The translations under genes were made by a program, and so were the position numbers. From the NCBI RefSeq assembly GCF_019279795.1, contig NC_056744.1, forward strand, positions 904,293,688-904,357,687: 64,000 nt of DNA, in the 5' to 3' direction. Of this stretch, positions 26,736 through 39,124 are shown piece by piece. The notes beneath the pieces were generated by a model. It did no database searches and was not told the origin of the DNA. It saw nothing but the letters and a program-made list of their open reading frames with translations. Every line of letters starts with the position of its first letter. The stretch's first letter is position 1. This DNA is from Protopterus annectens (taxonomy: Eukaryota > Chordata > Ceratodontiformes > Protopteridae).

Positions 26736-26987
26736 GAATTAGGCAGACATAACCATAGCTACAGAAACATCGCCGAAGAAAGACATCAGTGACAATGACA
26801 ATGAAATTACCCAACTTGGTTTCAGTATAATTAGGCCTGACAGGACAAATAAATGGATGGGTAGTATTGGCTTTTTTGAGAGGTGTACTAATTACAGTTG
26901 ACATAAAAATGTTCCAGAGCAGACCCAGGACAAGCTGGAGAGACTATACTGCTCAGTTTTGTTGTGAATGCCTGGAAACCTCACAAG
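26736..26987. other. Short repeat shared with 29130-29165
   Basis: The word GGACAAATAAATGGATGGGT near 26836 recurs as its complement near 29145-29165. It may be part of another dispersed repeat. No gene is seen. Confidence 0.4.
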
Positions 26988-28925
26988 ATTTATTTATTTA
27001 TTTATTTGCCTTTGTTCCTCGGGAAAGTCTGACTGGGCAGAGCCCATTTTCAGTGTAGAGCTGAAGAGAAAAGTTCCATCACAATACAAGTGAATTTCAG
27101 GCAGTTCTTAGAAAAATAACAGTTACATTTCTCATGAAAAAACAAACATAATTACAAGACAGGTATATACATTAATGTATTTACATAAACAATTATAAGT
27201 CTATACAGTTCTTCTAGCTCTAAAATCTTGCATGAAGTAAATAGATTGATACTGCAGAAAGGAAAATGTAAAGAAATTGTGTTCTTGCATTTCAGTACAG
27301 AAGGGTTCGCAAAGAATTCAATATATGTAATGAAGTTACTGAAGTTATAAAATTATGTAAGAAGGGTGATTTTAGTATTGTATAGCTTTGTAAAAAGTTC
27401 AAGAGATATAATGAAGTAAGTTATAAAGTTATGTAGGGGGAAGATATTAGTTGTGTATAGGAGGATAGTTACCGAGAGAGCATGGGATAGGATTATTTCT
27501 ATCTATGTTGCTTGTTCCAAATTGGGGCATCTAGAAGGATTCTAAGTTAGGCATACAGTGATACATGAGATGGGTAGAGAGGTGGATGGGGGTAGTTCGA
27601 AAAAGAGAAAGATGAGAAGTGCTGTTTTCAGTGGTAGGGTGAAAAGGGATGTATTGATTCAAGTGGAGGAGAGAGTTGTGTGGATGTAATGATTCAAGTA
27701 GAGGGGGGCAAAATGGTAGTAATAAGCAATAAGAATTTTCTGCTTTCACCAGAGGTCTCAACCTGGTAATGAATGTGAGCATGACCAGGATTTAGTAAGG
27801 CATTGTTTGAACTGGATTTTATAGCTTGGGAGTTTGTTAGTATTTTTACTTGTGTAGGGATGGTGTTCCACTCTGGAGATGTAACACAATTCCAATGAGT
27901 CTCCTGATGACTTACTTGCTTTGATAGTGCTTAGTAGAAATTTATCACCAGAACAAAGGTTCCGTTTGTGGGTGTGGGGTAATAATGTTTTTCTAATGAA
28001 GAACATTATTCAGGATAATATTGCAGTTTGTATGCCATAACTAGCTGAGCATATGCTATGTAGTTGTTAAGCTCTAGCCAGTTTAGTTTTAAGGCTTGGC
28101 AGTGGTGAGTTTGGGGTGCAGTGTTGGTAGCAAATTTAGCTACTTTGCTGTAATAGAAGGATTTTAGTGTAGAGCTTAGGTTGGTAAGGTGAGGCGTATA
28201 TGATGGTTGGAAGGAAATAGAATGAGAAGAAAGCTTCCCTTGCTGGGTCTGTAAGGTAATGGTTTGCCCTGTAAAGGGAGTCAAATTTCTGGTGGGTCTT
28301 TTTAATTACTTAAAGAATATGTTAATCAAATTTACGATTGTCATCTATTGCAATGGCCAGTAATTAAATCTGTGGTACTACCTCAATTTTAGTATTATTT
28401 GTAGTTGTAGCCAAGAAAGACTGTTTTTGATGGAGATAAAGTTTTGGGGTGAAGAGTATCAGTTTTGTTTTATTGGGATTAAGGAGTAGGTTTGAATTTT
28501 TAGCCAGGTTTTGATGGAAGAGAAAGAAATGTTAGTGATTTATTGTAGTCTGGATATTTTGTTGGCTCTATATATTATTAAAGTCAAATCATTGCCATAT
28601 GGTATTATATTTGCTTGGTGTATGGCAGTGTGAATGATGCTTGTTTATAAAAATATTAAAAAGAAGGGCCCTAGAACAGAGCCCTGAGGGACATCTATGG
28701 TAACTGGGAGAGAGGAAGACAGGTTTAGTATTTCATGTTGTATATGGTGGGATATCCAGTATAGGATATTTTCCACAGTGGCAATGCTTTTACCTGGTGG
28801 TATATATTTGGCTGCTAAACAAAGTGTTTTCCTATTACTGATTTTGAGATGTGATATAGGTAGTTCTGCATTGTTAAACTGTGGTATCTCCTGTACATAT
28901 GTGGTTATCTCTCTGTAAATACAAG
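26988..28925 (-). pseudogene. LINE-A-like copy 2 (minus strand), RT C-terminal part
   Basis: The 3' end is at the low side: (ATTT)n at 26990-27006 followed by GAAAGTCTGACTGGGCAGAGCCC, the complement of the shared LINE tail. Reading down from 28925, one frame gives PPGKSIATVENILYWISHH, then VTIDVPQGSVLGPF near 28690-28640, and further on THHCQALKLNWLE near 28060-28110. The catalytic ADD region is not preserved in a readable frame, and several stops are present. It belongs with the copy at 29825-33850 but is a distinct subfamily. It is interrupted or bounded by the MITE at 28926. Confidence 0.75.
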
Positions 28926-29046
28926 GTTACAGTCACAGAGGAAACGCTGTGCAAAAACCTATAAAATCGATCTTTTTATTGTACATATTACAATAAAAAG
29001 ATCGATTGTACAGGTTTTTGCACAGCGTTTCCTCTGTGACTGTAAC
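28926..29046. mobile_element. Palindromic MITE with TA target duplication (Tc1/mariner-like)
   Basis: An almost perfect palindrome: CAGTCACAGAGGAAACGCTG on the left and its exact complement on the right, continuing through GCAAAAACCT and ATCGATCTTTTTATTGTA. The arms are about 57 bases and the loop is only a few bases. Both ends read TA next to CAG/CTG, as expected for TA target-site duplications of Tc1/mariner transposons. It has no coding capacity. The arms are nearly identical, so the copy is young or under hairpin-driven conversion. Confidence 0.88.
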
Positions 29047-29824
29047 GTTTTATTTATGGAGAGATTAGAGGTACTGGTTGTGTTCAACGTTCACCTTATA
29101 CATATGTGGTTATGTTTAGGGAATTCTTTAGATGATGGTAATACTACCCGTCCATTTATTTGTCCTGGATATGGTATGTATGCATCAGAACAGTACTCTC
29201 TAAATAGTATTTTAATAATAATAATAATAATTTGTATAACAATTTTGTAGCATTAAAAGTTAAGGACCAATTAGCTGCTATTTAATAGAGTTGTATCAAG
29301 CTGAGCATGCATATCCAAACTGTAAAAGAAACAATGCATGCCGTAGACTGTTGCACAAAGCAATGGTGCCATATTCTCAAATAACAGTGGGCATGCATCT
29401 CTAAACTATAAAAGGAAAAGTATGCATGCAGTAGTCTGTGGATAAAAGAACAGTACAGTATTTTAGTGTAGTCATCAGCTGCGGGTTCAAAAAACACACT
29501 TCCCAAATATACAATAGTTTAGGTTTTCATCATTATTTGAATTTAACTTCATACCTTCATACCAGTGGCACAAACGGCCTTCTGTAATCTGTAATCAGTA
29601 TAACTGGAACATGCGCATGTGCAATATATGCACACATCAAGGATTGGTGTATCTCTGCACCTAGTAGAATCTGTACTATAGTGTGCCTCTGTTATAAACT
29701 AGGTAGTCTAAAAGTAGGGAAGAAACTTGTTAGGAGTTTATAGTGTTAAAAGTAAAGGTAACAAAATAAACAAAATATAGTCATATAATTGTATCAATGC
29801 TTTGTATGTCACATTTATTTTATT
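29047..29824. other. Unassigned stretch
   Basis: A short (AAT)n run lies at 29213-29231. Two related lines near 29290-29420 repeat GCATGCATxTCxAAACT with spacing of about 100 bases, a weak local duplication. No gene is recognised. Confidence 0.5.
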
Positions 29825-32800
29825 TTATGTTTATTTATTTTTTTTTTATATTTGTTAACTGGGTTAGTCTGACTGGGCCCAGAGAGCTCCTTTTCAACAG
29901 AGACTTGAGGAGAAATGATACAGGAAAGTAATTACAAAAAATAAGAAAAACTTAACAATTCAAGTTGTAAGATACTTAACAGTACAAAACAGCAAGAAAT
30001 ATACAGTATGAATATATACAAGGCAAAGGTACAGTATTTTGAGAATGCAGTAACAATATGTTTGAGAAATTTGGTTAGCATTAAGTTATTTACTAAGAAT
30101 GTAGCAATGCACAAAATAAAAAAAACAAATTCAGAGTAACATTATGGCGTAGTACAACAAATATGCATTTAATAGCATATGTACTAACTGCAGAGGGAGT
30201 AATATATGTAGACAGTTTAGGTAGATACCAGGCAGATATGTTAGTTGAGAGAAGAAGAAAAATTCATTGGGCAATATCCTGACAAGTATATATCCATGCA
30301 TATTCAAAATTAATTTTTAGTTGCTTATTGAATTTGTCACTTTTGGTAGTGGAACAAAGGGACAATGTAAGTTTGTTCCATGAGTATGCAATTGAATGAC
30401 TGTAAAGTATTTTTCCAATATTTTTTGTTTGGCTTGGTCACCTGCAGAAGGTTTTGTTGTGTACTTCTGAAGTCACAACTGAGTGTGTAGGGTGTAATTA
30501 TGGATGGAAAGGCAGGGCAGGAGGTGGGGCTATTTAGGATACTGTGTGCAATTTATAGTTGTGATATTTGAAGCATGTGGGGGAGCTCAGGCCATCTTAA
30601 GCTTTCTGGGGATACACAATGATGGGATTAGTAGCTATTACTGGCTGCGTATCTTGCTATCTTGTTACAGGTGTTTTCTAGTTTGGTGAAGAGATTATTT
30701 TGCAGGTTAGTAAGTATGGGAGCAGCATACAGCAGGGATGGTAGAATAAATGTTTGAGCCAGTATAGGTCTAGATTTGTTAGGTATATATTTGTTGTTAC
30801 ACTATAGAAGACCTAGGTTTTGAGTGGACTTTTTGATACAGTTTAAGATATGTAGGTCAATTTTTAATTGGCCATCTATAGTAACACCATGCAATTTGGT
30901 GTTTGAGTTGGTGGTGATAATAGTATTATCTAACGATGAGATGGTGAAGTTGTCTTTAGTTGGAGTGAGGTTTTTTGGAAGGAAAAGGAGAAGCTTGGTC
31001 TTTTTGGGGTTTAGAAGCAGTTTATTTTCAGTTAGCCATTGTTCTACTAGGTGCAGAGATTGAGTGACAGTGTGGAGATTTTATATTTTGTCAGAGGTGT
31101 TAATAAATGTGGAATTGTCTGCGCACTGTATTAAGGTAGAGTGGTGACAGGAGACATGGAGGTTATTTATAAATATATTAAAAAGTATGAGGCCCAGGAT
31201 AGAACCCTGGGGGACCCCTGTCTTAACAAGATGGAAAGGGGAGAAGGATGTTTGCCATCTGACAAACTTGTATCTGTTTGAGAGGTAGCTGTTAAACCAG
31301 GAGGTAGTGGAGGTAGAGAGTTGTAGGTTGGAAAGTTTGTTTAGGAGGATGGGATTGGAAATGGTATCAAATGCTTTGGATAGGTCAAGGAATATAGCTG
31401 ATACAAGTTTATTATTATCTCTGGCTTAGGCAATGTTGTGTGTGAAAGATAGGAGGGCAGTGGTAGTACTGTGTGAGGGTCATAAACCATGCTGTGTGGC
31501 TGTAATTAGGTTTGCCTGTAAGAGGTGGTTTAGTGTTTATCTATGTATACATTTTTCCAGTATCTTGGATAAGGGGATAATATGGCAACAGGCCTGTAAT
31601 TTGAGGGTTATGTAGAATTTCCTCCCTTGTGGAAGGGTATTATGAAGAATTTTTTCTAGATATCTGGTGCTGTATTTTCTTGGATGGATCTACTGATAAG
31701 TATAGATACAGGGTATGCTACGGATTCTGCTGCATGTTTGAGAAATAATGGAGGGAGTTTGTCAGCTGATGGGGAAAAGGGTTTCAGTTTGTTAAGAAGT
31801 TATCTGATGAAGGAAGTTGCTACAGGTGCTAGGGAGAATGAAGAAAGAGATGAGGTAGGAGGTGGATCAAGAGTTTCTGGTTTAGGACACTTTTCTATTG
31901 TTTCAATGAAAAGGTTAAGTAGGCTTGCTGTTTCATTAGGTTTGTTATGGAAGGGGTTTGGTGAAGAGGAGTTCCCTGGAGATAGTAGTTTGTTTATTGA
32001 GTGTCAGAATTTCTTCAGATTGGAATGTTGGTTGCTCAGAGATTTTTGATAAAAATTGTTTTTGTCTAGTAGGACCTGCTTTTTTGTTTGGTTGCAAAGC
32101 TATTTATATATGTTCAAGTGGAAAGCTGAGTTGCTATTTTTTTCCATGCTCTCCAGGCACTGTCTCTCTTGTTCATAAGTGATTGAGTTGCCTGGTTTAG
32201 CCATGGCGCATAATTACATTTTAGCCTAATTTTTCTACTGGGAGCCAGGGTGTTTCAGGGTTTCTAGGAATAAATTGTTGAAGCTTTGGACAGCCTTATT
32301 AAGGGGTAATGTGTGTAGGAATGACCAGTTTATAGTGGCCAGTAATTTGTTTAGGGTGCAGGGTTGTAGTTTTTAAGGTTATGAGACTCTTTGTATTGGT
32401 GGCTCTTGTTATGATTGGGAGAGTGGTTTACTTATGAGGTAGGGAGGTGTTCACTAAGGGAGAATGGTAGGGTGGAAGGGTTATGATAGCACCTGGGGTT
32501 GGATACTAATATCCAGTTGATAACTGAGCAGTTCTGGGAATTTTTTTGCTGGTGAGTGGGTGAGGTGATCAGCTGGGTAAAGCCATAAGGGTTGATAGAG
32601 TAGATAAGGGATGCAGTATTAACAAGGTTCCAGTCAATATTTTTATCCCCAAGGATGATGGTTTCATAGGGAATAGATATAGAAATCCAAGAAGAAACTG
32701 CTCGGGTATGGGAATGTTTTTACCCGGGGGTATGTAGATTGCTGCAATGACAAGTTTGTTGTGTTGATTTAGGTTACAGGTTGCTATAAGTATTTCAGTA

Positions 32801-33850
32801 GGGCATAAATCAGGGATAGCTACTGAGAGTGGGGAGAGAGAGAGAGCTGGTCAGAGTAGAGTATAGCTCCACCACCTTTTTTTTACTTCTATCCATTCGA
32901 ACAATATTATAACTGGGGGGGGGGGAGATTTCGCAGTTTGTAATATGAGGCTTTAGCCATGTTTCAGACAGAGCAAGTATATCTGGGTTATATTGAGAAA
33001 TCCAGGCTTAAAGGCCGGTACTTTTATTGACAATGCTTTGTATATTCATTGAAAAAAAAATAGATTTTTGGAGGCTTGTGATCCTAATGAGTTATTTGTG
33101 AGGCAGTTGGAAAGGGGGGTGCTGTATAAGTATGGTTAGAATGTTGTTGGCAAGGACCTAGGTTGGGGTGAATATCACCAGATAACAGTAGTATTGTGCT
33201 TTGAAGTATTTGTATGAAGAAATATTTGCAGAGGAACCGATGTTTTGTTTTGATTAGAGGTTGGGCATTTGGCATGTACAGTACTTTGAACCTGTGAAAT
33301 GATATAGTGGTATGGTTAAAGAGAGAGTAAGCAATAGAAGTGGAGTGGATAAAAGAGTGTGGTAGATGGGGAGGTAAGCAGATGAGGAGAATGGTAAGTG
33401 GTTAGAGCCGAGAAAAGAACTAGAAATAGGAGGGAGAGAAATGGAGTTTTGAAAGGTATAGCCATGATTTAGTTTCAGCTCAGAAATAATTAAAGGGTAA
33501 CAATTTACTTAAGTTAGTAGAAGAAATCAGGAAGTAACTGGAAGAGTTTTCTAAAGTGAGTGACTGAAAGTTAAAAGCAGGTAAGGCTCAGGGGGGATGG
33601 GGAGTGGGTGTTACAGTTAATGGTGATGTGGGGTATGAGTAGAGGAGAGGGATGTCTATTGGCTAGTGTGGTGGTGGGGCAAAGCAGGTTTAGCTATAAA
33701 GGAAATGATGTCAGGGGTGGGTGGGAATGGGGGTAGGGTAGGATAGTGGAGTGAGCCTGAGTGCAGTGAGGGTGAATGGAGTGGGATGAGCCAGAAAAAC
33801 TGAAACAGGCCAGCTGCCAAGAAAACAATGAGGAAAACCAAGCTCAATGA
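29825..33850 (-). pseudogene. LINE-A copy 3, near full-length CR1/L2-like LINE (minus strand)
   Basis: From high to low coordinates: a C-rich leader (33850-33600 on the minus strand), an ORF2 start with LLLSGDIHPNLGP (33160-33210), endonuclease motifs NMNIQSIVNK, NPDILALSETWL and IILGDKNIDW (33050-32620), then RT fingers, DLSKAFDTIS (near 31370), VPQGSILGLILFNIFI (near 31190) and CADNSTF (near 31110), and a C-terminal region ending in the shared tail and (ATTT)n at 29825-29850. The last catalytic residue is N in place of the usual D (ADN), and there are several stops. At about 4 kb this is close to the length of a complete element apart from ORF1, which I do not see. Confidence 0.9.
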
Positions 33851-34869
33851 ATTCCAGGTCAGTGTATCGCAGTATCTTCCTAATAACTACAAATCTTGCG
33901 CTACTAATCTAGTACAGTGTGGTGAAAAGGACCAACACTTCTATAGGGAAAAAAGTTCAAGTATGGGCTGCAGGTACATAGGTAAACCTTGTCCAAGAGA
34001 AAGAAGGTAGTTTTAAGTAATTGACTTAGGAGTACAATAAGAAGAGCAAAAATGAGGGGGGACCAGTAGTGTGCATGCTTACAGTAAAAGACTATAGCAA
34101 AATGTCTTCAGTTTAAATACAACTCTAACATATACTAGTTTAGCTGAAAGCACTTTAGCATTCCACCAATGCAGAGTCTCACAGTGCAGGGCAATCAGAC
34201 AGCCTTTGGTTTATTGGAGGTTGGCCAGGACACAGAATAAAACTTTTGCTGAGGGGAATGCAAGCACAGTGGGTGTTGCAGTTAATGGTGATGTGGGTGA
34301 TTCCTATGAAGCAAGGGCAGAAAAGCTAAGTCAAAATTCACACATAAAGTTACTAATCTTCTTCCTTTTTTTCCCTCTCACCCAACCCTTTTCTCTCTCC
34401 TTTTTTTCTGTTTATTTTGTTTTGCCTTTTTTTTTTTTTTTTTTTTTTTGATGGTGTTTATTATTTTCTTTTTTTTCTATTTACTTTTTATTTTTTATTT
34501 TTTGCAAAGCAGGGTAGGACTGTTCCACGGGATCCACCTGCCCCCACTCCACCAGCCAAAGTACCACTGCCCAGCACATCTGGTGCAGTACCTGGTAGCA
34601 CCCCTCTGCTGCCCCTGCACTGAATGTCACCTTAAGTAGTCCTGCCCTGGAAGACAGGCCTGTGGCTCCCTTCAGGCACAGTGATGGAGATGGTGAGTTC
34701 AACACCCATGACAAACTGCCAGGGATAATGCGTAGGATTGTGCGCCACACTATTGGTGCATGCCTACACCAGCTGTATGTGGGTGGCTCATTCATCCAGT
34801 TTGTGCACTGTCACTCAACATGCAAACTAAATGTGCCTAGCCAAAGCCATTTGTGCTAAGCAGTGCATC
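33851..34869. other. Unassigned stretch with poly-T tract
   Basis: A phrase GTGGGTGTTxCAGTTAATGG near 34269 repeats one in the LINE-A leader at about 33606, so part may be LINE-derived. A T-rich tract with a 23-base T run lies at 34428-34450. Frames over 34481-34860 have no domain that I recognise. Confidence 0.5.
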
Positions 34870-35929
34870 TCATAAACAGTGGCCAAAAAAATAACAAAAA
34901 GGTATAAAAAGTATAAAAAATGGAGAACTGGTTGAAATGCAGAAAATTAATCTATGACATACACAGTAGAAACTGTTGGTACACATGAGATATGACTACA
35001 TAGGTCTGGATCCTGAGCCTTACTGCAATGCACTGTCACAAAACAGGAGGGAAGACTTATCCATCTTTGCCCCACAAAAACCTTTGCAGCAAATACATGA
35101 CTTAATTCTTCGCACAACCAAATGTACACTGATATCAAGGCATTTAAATGTATTCTATGTAATATAGTTGGATGTAGAGCACTTACTGATCACACAAACT
35201 GCTATGATTATTCCTTGCAAATATACAGCTGTGTCCTAGCTTTCTGTATTTCTTGGTCATTCATCAGTTATCTGACCAGTACTCAGAGACAAGTAGTGTG
35301 TATGGCAGTCTATATCATTTACCTTAAAATGTGTGAGGATATTCACTGGAGACAATATGATATGCAGTTGCCATTAAATTAATGGAAGGTTGGGTGCTAC
35401 AAGTAAACATAGACTGCTGTTTTGGGGGTGGAGAGCAAAGGTGGGTTCCTATCATGCAACATACAAGGGTATAGTGTTCTTTCAAGGGGAGTGGACCCAG
35501 GGTGAGTTACTCTTATGTCCCCAAAATGCTAAGTTGCTCTTGTTACGCTCCTTGTTTTGCATCCTGCCAGTTTGATCTTGTGAAGGTGGTGAAGCCAGAA
35601 ACTATGTGTCTCATTACTTTCAAACTTCTCTATTATGATTTCCCATTTCAAACATATGTTGCTAAACTGAAGACATGCAGTGATCATCATTACTTTGGGG
35701 AGGTATCAATGTTTGAATCTTTAAGGCCTTAGGCCTGTTACTTGCTAATGGACACACACAAGTCAAATAAGTCTCTGATGTCACATGTGACATTAATTTC
35801 TGAACAAATCTCCCACCTTGTAGTTGCTTATTGTAAAAAGTGATGAAATACAAAGACATGTAATAATATTATTATTCAATATAGTACATGTTCAGGACTT
35901 GCCTTGTAATTGCAGCAGTTGACGCAGAG

Positions 35930-36121
35930 TTAGTTCAGGGCTGACTGTGATGCAAGCAGTACACAGCCAATACATGGGTCGATAAAGGTTGTGGCTCTGA
36001 GTTGAGGCTGGCAGAGGTCACAGGGTTCCTGTATTATGTCCCTGTCCACCCTGTAACACTCTACAATGTCCATGTCATGTATGTTGTGATAAGTTAAATG
36101 TGGCCTGAAAACTCTGTCACG
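35930..36121 (-). pseudogene. PIF/Harbinger transposase N-terminal exon
   Basis: The frame starts with GRDRVFRPHLTYHNIHDMD, then IVECYRVDRDIIQEPCDLCQPQL, and ends near a VLLASQSALN stretch before a stop. This is the helical N-terminus typical of PIF/Harbinger transposases: R-V-F/Y-R-P, then D-x-D/E-I/L-x-x-x-Y-R-x-x-R and C-D/E-x-x-x-P-x-L. The catalytic exons should lie at lower coordinates, but I find no DGTH or DDE motif between 34870 and 35900, so the gene is truncated or heavily decayed. It acts, when intact, in the nucleus with the Myb-like partner to bind and cut element ends. Confidence 0.75.
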
Positions 36122-36172
36122 ACCTAGGCCTATTGGCAGCAGCAACAGCATTGCCTGCAGCCTGTAGCACAT

Positions 36173-37086
36173 AAAAATGGAGGTAAACAGCAGCAGCTCC
36201 TAACATTCTGTTTGTGTAGACTTTCTGTGCATGTACTCCACTATTTTTGAAAACCACAGGAAAAAACAGCATGGAGTCTAAATGGTTGCTATATAACTTA
36301 GTGAATAGCTCCACAAGAATGGTTGATCAGCATGCATTTCAGCTGCTTATGTTGTAATTAGCATCTCTGAAACATAGCCTAGACAGATGCAGTCCATTAA
36401 TACTCTACACCATTATAAAAAGGCAAATATGTAGCTAGCCAAACTGATGGTAAGAATACTTGCCAAATGTTCAGCAAAGCAAAGTATTTTTTAAGCTATC
36501 TTTACAGAGGAGTATTGAACTCCAGCAGGTATGCTGTCGTTTTTTTACCTACATAATGCATATGCTGGAATATACTAATAATAATGTGAAACAAAGATTT
36601 TTACACTATTACCTGTATGAATTAGTTAGAAGTGTACTGATGGCATGGCCAGTCAAGCCATTTCAGAGGTACAAATGATTGACCATACATGAAAATAGTA
36701 AGCTGTGTGACACATACATACAAATGTTTCAGGGACAGGTCCTTTGAATGCATGTTTAGCATTGCAAATGTGTTTTATTAGTAAAATGATTCATGTGCCT
36801 CTTCTTTAGTGAGTGGGGTGAGCAAAGAGAAGTTACTGTTATGTCACAAACTAGAATGGACTGTTCTTTTGGGGGGGGGCAGTTTGTTTACTGCTATGGT
36901 ACATACAAAGATATGTTGCCTTTGCTACTCTCATTGTTTTTCATTCTGCCTGTTGGTATTCTACATATGTTGCATGTGTTATGTTGTTCCAGTGACTACT
37001 ACTACATACCTTAACTCTTTTACCTGGTAACATCTATTTTGTAGTTATGTCATAGTTATATATATTATCATTCTTTTGTGTTTTAG
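36173..37086. promoter_or_regulatory. Divergent intergenic region of the Harbinger element
   Basis: Lies between the start of the transposase exon and the first visible Myb exon. It is AT-rich, and no reliable TATA box or initiator can be chosen. A T-rich acceptor-like stretch ending TTTTAG at 37081-37086 precedes the Myb start codon, so at least one upstream untranslated exon may be here. Confidence 0.4.
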
Positions 37087-38575
37087 GACAGAAAATGTCA
37101 TTGGGGTGTAGACCCACCCACAGTGAGGCAGAAAAGAAGATAATAGTGGACATGCTACATCAGCATGGTGCTTTCCTTCTTGGAAGGGGTTATTCCAATA
37201 TGTCAGAGAGGCTGAGGATATAGCAGCAAATTTCTGTTAACATAAATGCTGTGGGTGGCCATGGCCATAATTATGAGTAGGTGCACTACAGGGCCACTGA
37301 CATGCTCACATCTGTGCGGAGGGGATTCAGCTGCTGTTGCCTGAGATCAAAGGGTAACTGGGGGTGGGCCCACTGTAGAACCATCTCTCACCCCCAATGA
37401 GGAATTCCTGGTGAATCTTCTGACACAGAACAACTCAGAGCACAGTGGCCTACAATATGTTCTTGTTGTGGATGCGACTCCTTCTCAGTCCCAAAAAAGT
37501 TTCCAGGTAGGCTTTGTTATATGACCAGTTCTGTACTGTTGTACAGTAAAACAACTAAAATAAAGGTTACTTCTGTGTCACTTGTGTTTTGGGAAGGGGA
37601 GATTAGTACATAGTTTGGAGTTGTCAGCCACGTTCTTGTTAAAGTAACACATCATGCAGATTGAGAGGAGTACATGTAGTACCTCCTGTCTTACTGTTAA
37701 CGTGGTTATACTGGCCTTACCTCTTGCTTAACTTCTTTCAGGACCATCAGGAGTCCAACGATGTATGCCTTCTGTAGGTGATAAGCCAAATCAAGTTATT
37801 TCAGTACTGCAGATCAATTTCTAGTAATCTAATGTGTCATTTTAGGCCTGCTGTGTATTTTGCTGTACTGACTGTAATAGTGGTACCACTATTAGTTGTT
37901 TAGCATATATTGCACCATAGTAGTGCAGGTATTAATGTATGCCTGTGTTTCTCCCTTATTACCACAGGTCATCATGACAGTGGGAGTGTGGGCCCTGTGC
38001 CACCTGATGTCAGTGTCTCATCAGGCACTGATGATGATGGTGGCGAAACTGAGGCACAGTCAGGGGATGCACAGGTTGAATCTGACAGAGAGGGTGACAT
38101 TCAGCCACCAGGCCTACACCTACCCAGTCCACTGAGCCCACAGATATAGAATAGGTGAGGGGCAATGACACTGAGCAGGGAAGTGTGACTAGTGTGGCTT
38201 CAGTGCCTATTGAGTCTGGCTATAGCCAAAGTATTGGTGAGTTGCTACACAGGAGGTTTGATGGGGTGCTCAGAGGGGGCCTGCTGTGCCTTCTCCACCT
38301 GCTGCAGGTGCCTTTTCCTGTGTCACTCAATGTAAGTTTAGGGTCATCATGGAGGCACAGGCACATTCAGAAAGGTGGTCCAGAAAATACTCATTGTTGT
38401 GGATGTAGCACAATCTGACATGCATAGCTGCCTCCACCCTGTCGCTGATTCCCTGGATCCAATGAAAGACATGTTGGAACGAGGTGTCTGTCATGGAACA
38501 CCCAGAAGTGACAGGCCATGGGGTCATGGTCCTGGGCATTCCTTTGAAGGGAGCAAATCCAGTGGACATTGGTAG
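37087..38575 (+). pseudogene. Harbinger Myb/SANT-like DNA-binding protein
   Basis: The first exon (37087-37506) opens after an acceptor-like TTTTAG, with ATG at 37095. It reads RPTHSEAEKKIIVDML, then an ISVNINAVGGHGHNY segment and TDMLTSVRRG, the arrangement of the Myb/SANT-like domain in Harbinger-encoded accessory proteins. A PSLTPNEEFLVNLL-type linker follows (in a shifted frame) and the exon ends at CAG before GTAGGC. A second exon begins after CCACAG at 37968, is acidic (DDDGGETEAQ), and leads to a C-terminal region up to about 38575. Two in-frame stops near 37221 and 37278 and a frameshift break the first exon. The partner transposase lies divergently upstream. Confidence 0.7.
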
Positions 38576-39124
38576 CAGCACTCCATCTGACTTTGGGAGT
38601 GGGGGTGCCAATGCAACTCCTGGCACAGCCAGTTCCAGTGATTGGGGGAAACAATGATGAACTGCTATCTCTACAATGTCCAACATACCAAGACATAGAG
38701 CTAGCACTGAGCTAAGCTAAGTTCATGCAGACGCTCATACACCACTTTCACATGGAGGACCCCTATAGACACATACACACAGACTGCCTACTTCACTTTC
38801 TTCCTCACACATACTCACAGATCTTTTGTGTCAGCCTAGGCCTCTTGCCTCCCCCCCCCCCCCTGCAAGCTGTGCAAATGGTGATAACTATGCCATATCC
38901 AGTTTTCTGTGTTTTGGATTCAGGGATACAAAAACTTTGTGTCTGATGCACAGGGTGCATATATACATTAGTGCCAAGTATATCTGCATTTGTGTTCTTG
39001 AACTGATCATTGTACCTGTCAGTTATACTTGCCTTGCCAAATAATACAGTGGATAGCATCACCATGGCAGTACTTTCTAGTGTATTCTGTTGTAAGGGTT
39101 GTGAAGTCAGGAGCTGCAATATGT
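38576..39124. other. Unassigned stretch with poly-C run
   Basis: Contains the tail of the Harbinger-like region, then non-coding sequence with a 13-base C run at 38851-38863. I see no gene and no clear inverted repeat end. Confidence 0.45.

Larger units (their letters stand above)
34870..38760. mobile_element. PIF/Harbinger element with divergent transposase and Myb-like genes (edges uncertain)
   Basis: A transposase exon on the minus strand (35930-36121) and a Myb-like gene on the plus strand (37087-38575) face away from each other, with about 0.95 kb between their starts. Two-gene organisation of transposase plus Myb/SANT-like protein is the hallmark of Harbinger transposons. I could not locate terminal inverted repeats or the 3-bp target duplication, so the edges are placed only to include the coding relics. 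Confidence 0.55.

Noticed and set aside
35390..37014. Resemblance between 35480-35580 and 36820-36960 (both with GTTACTxTTATGTC and CTTGTTTTxCATxCTGCC-like words)
   Set aside because: Similarity is partial and could be an old local duplication; too weak to list as a repeat.
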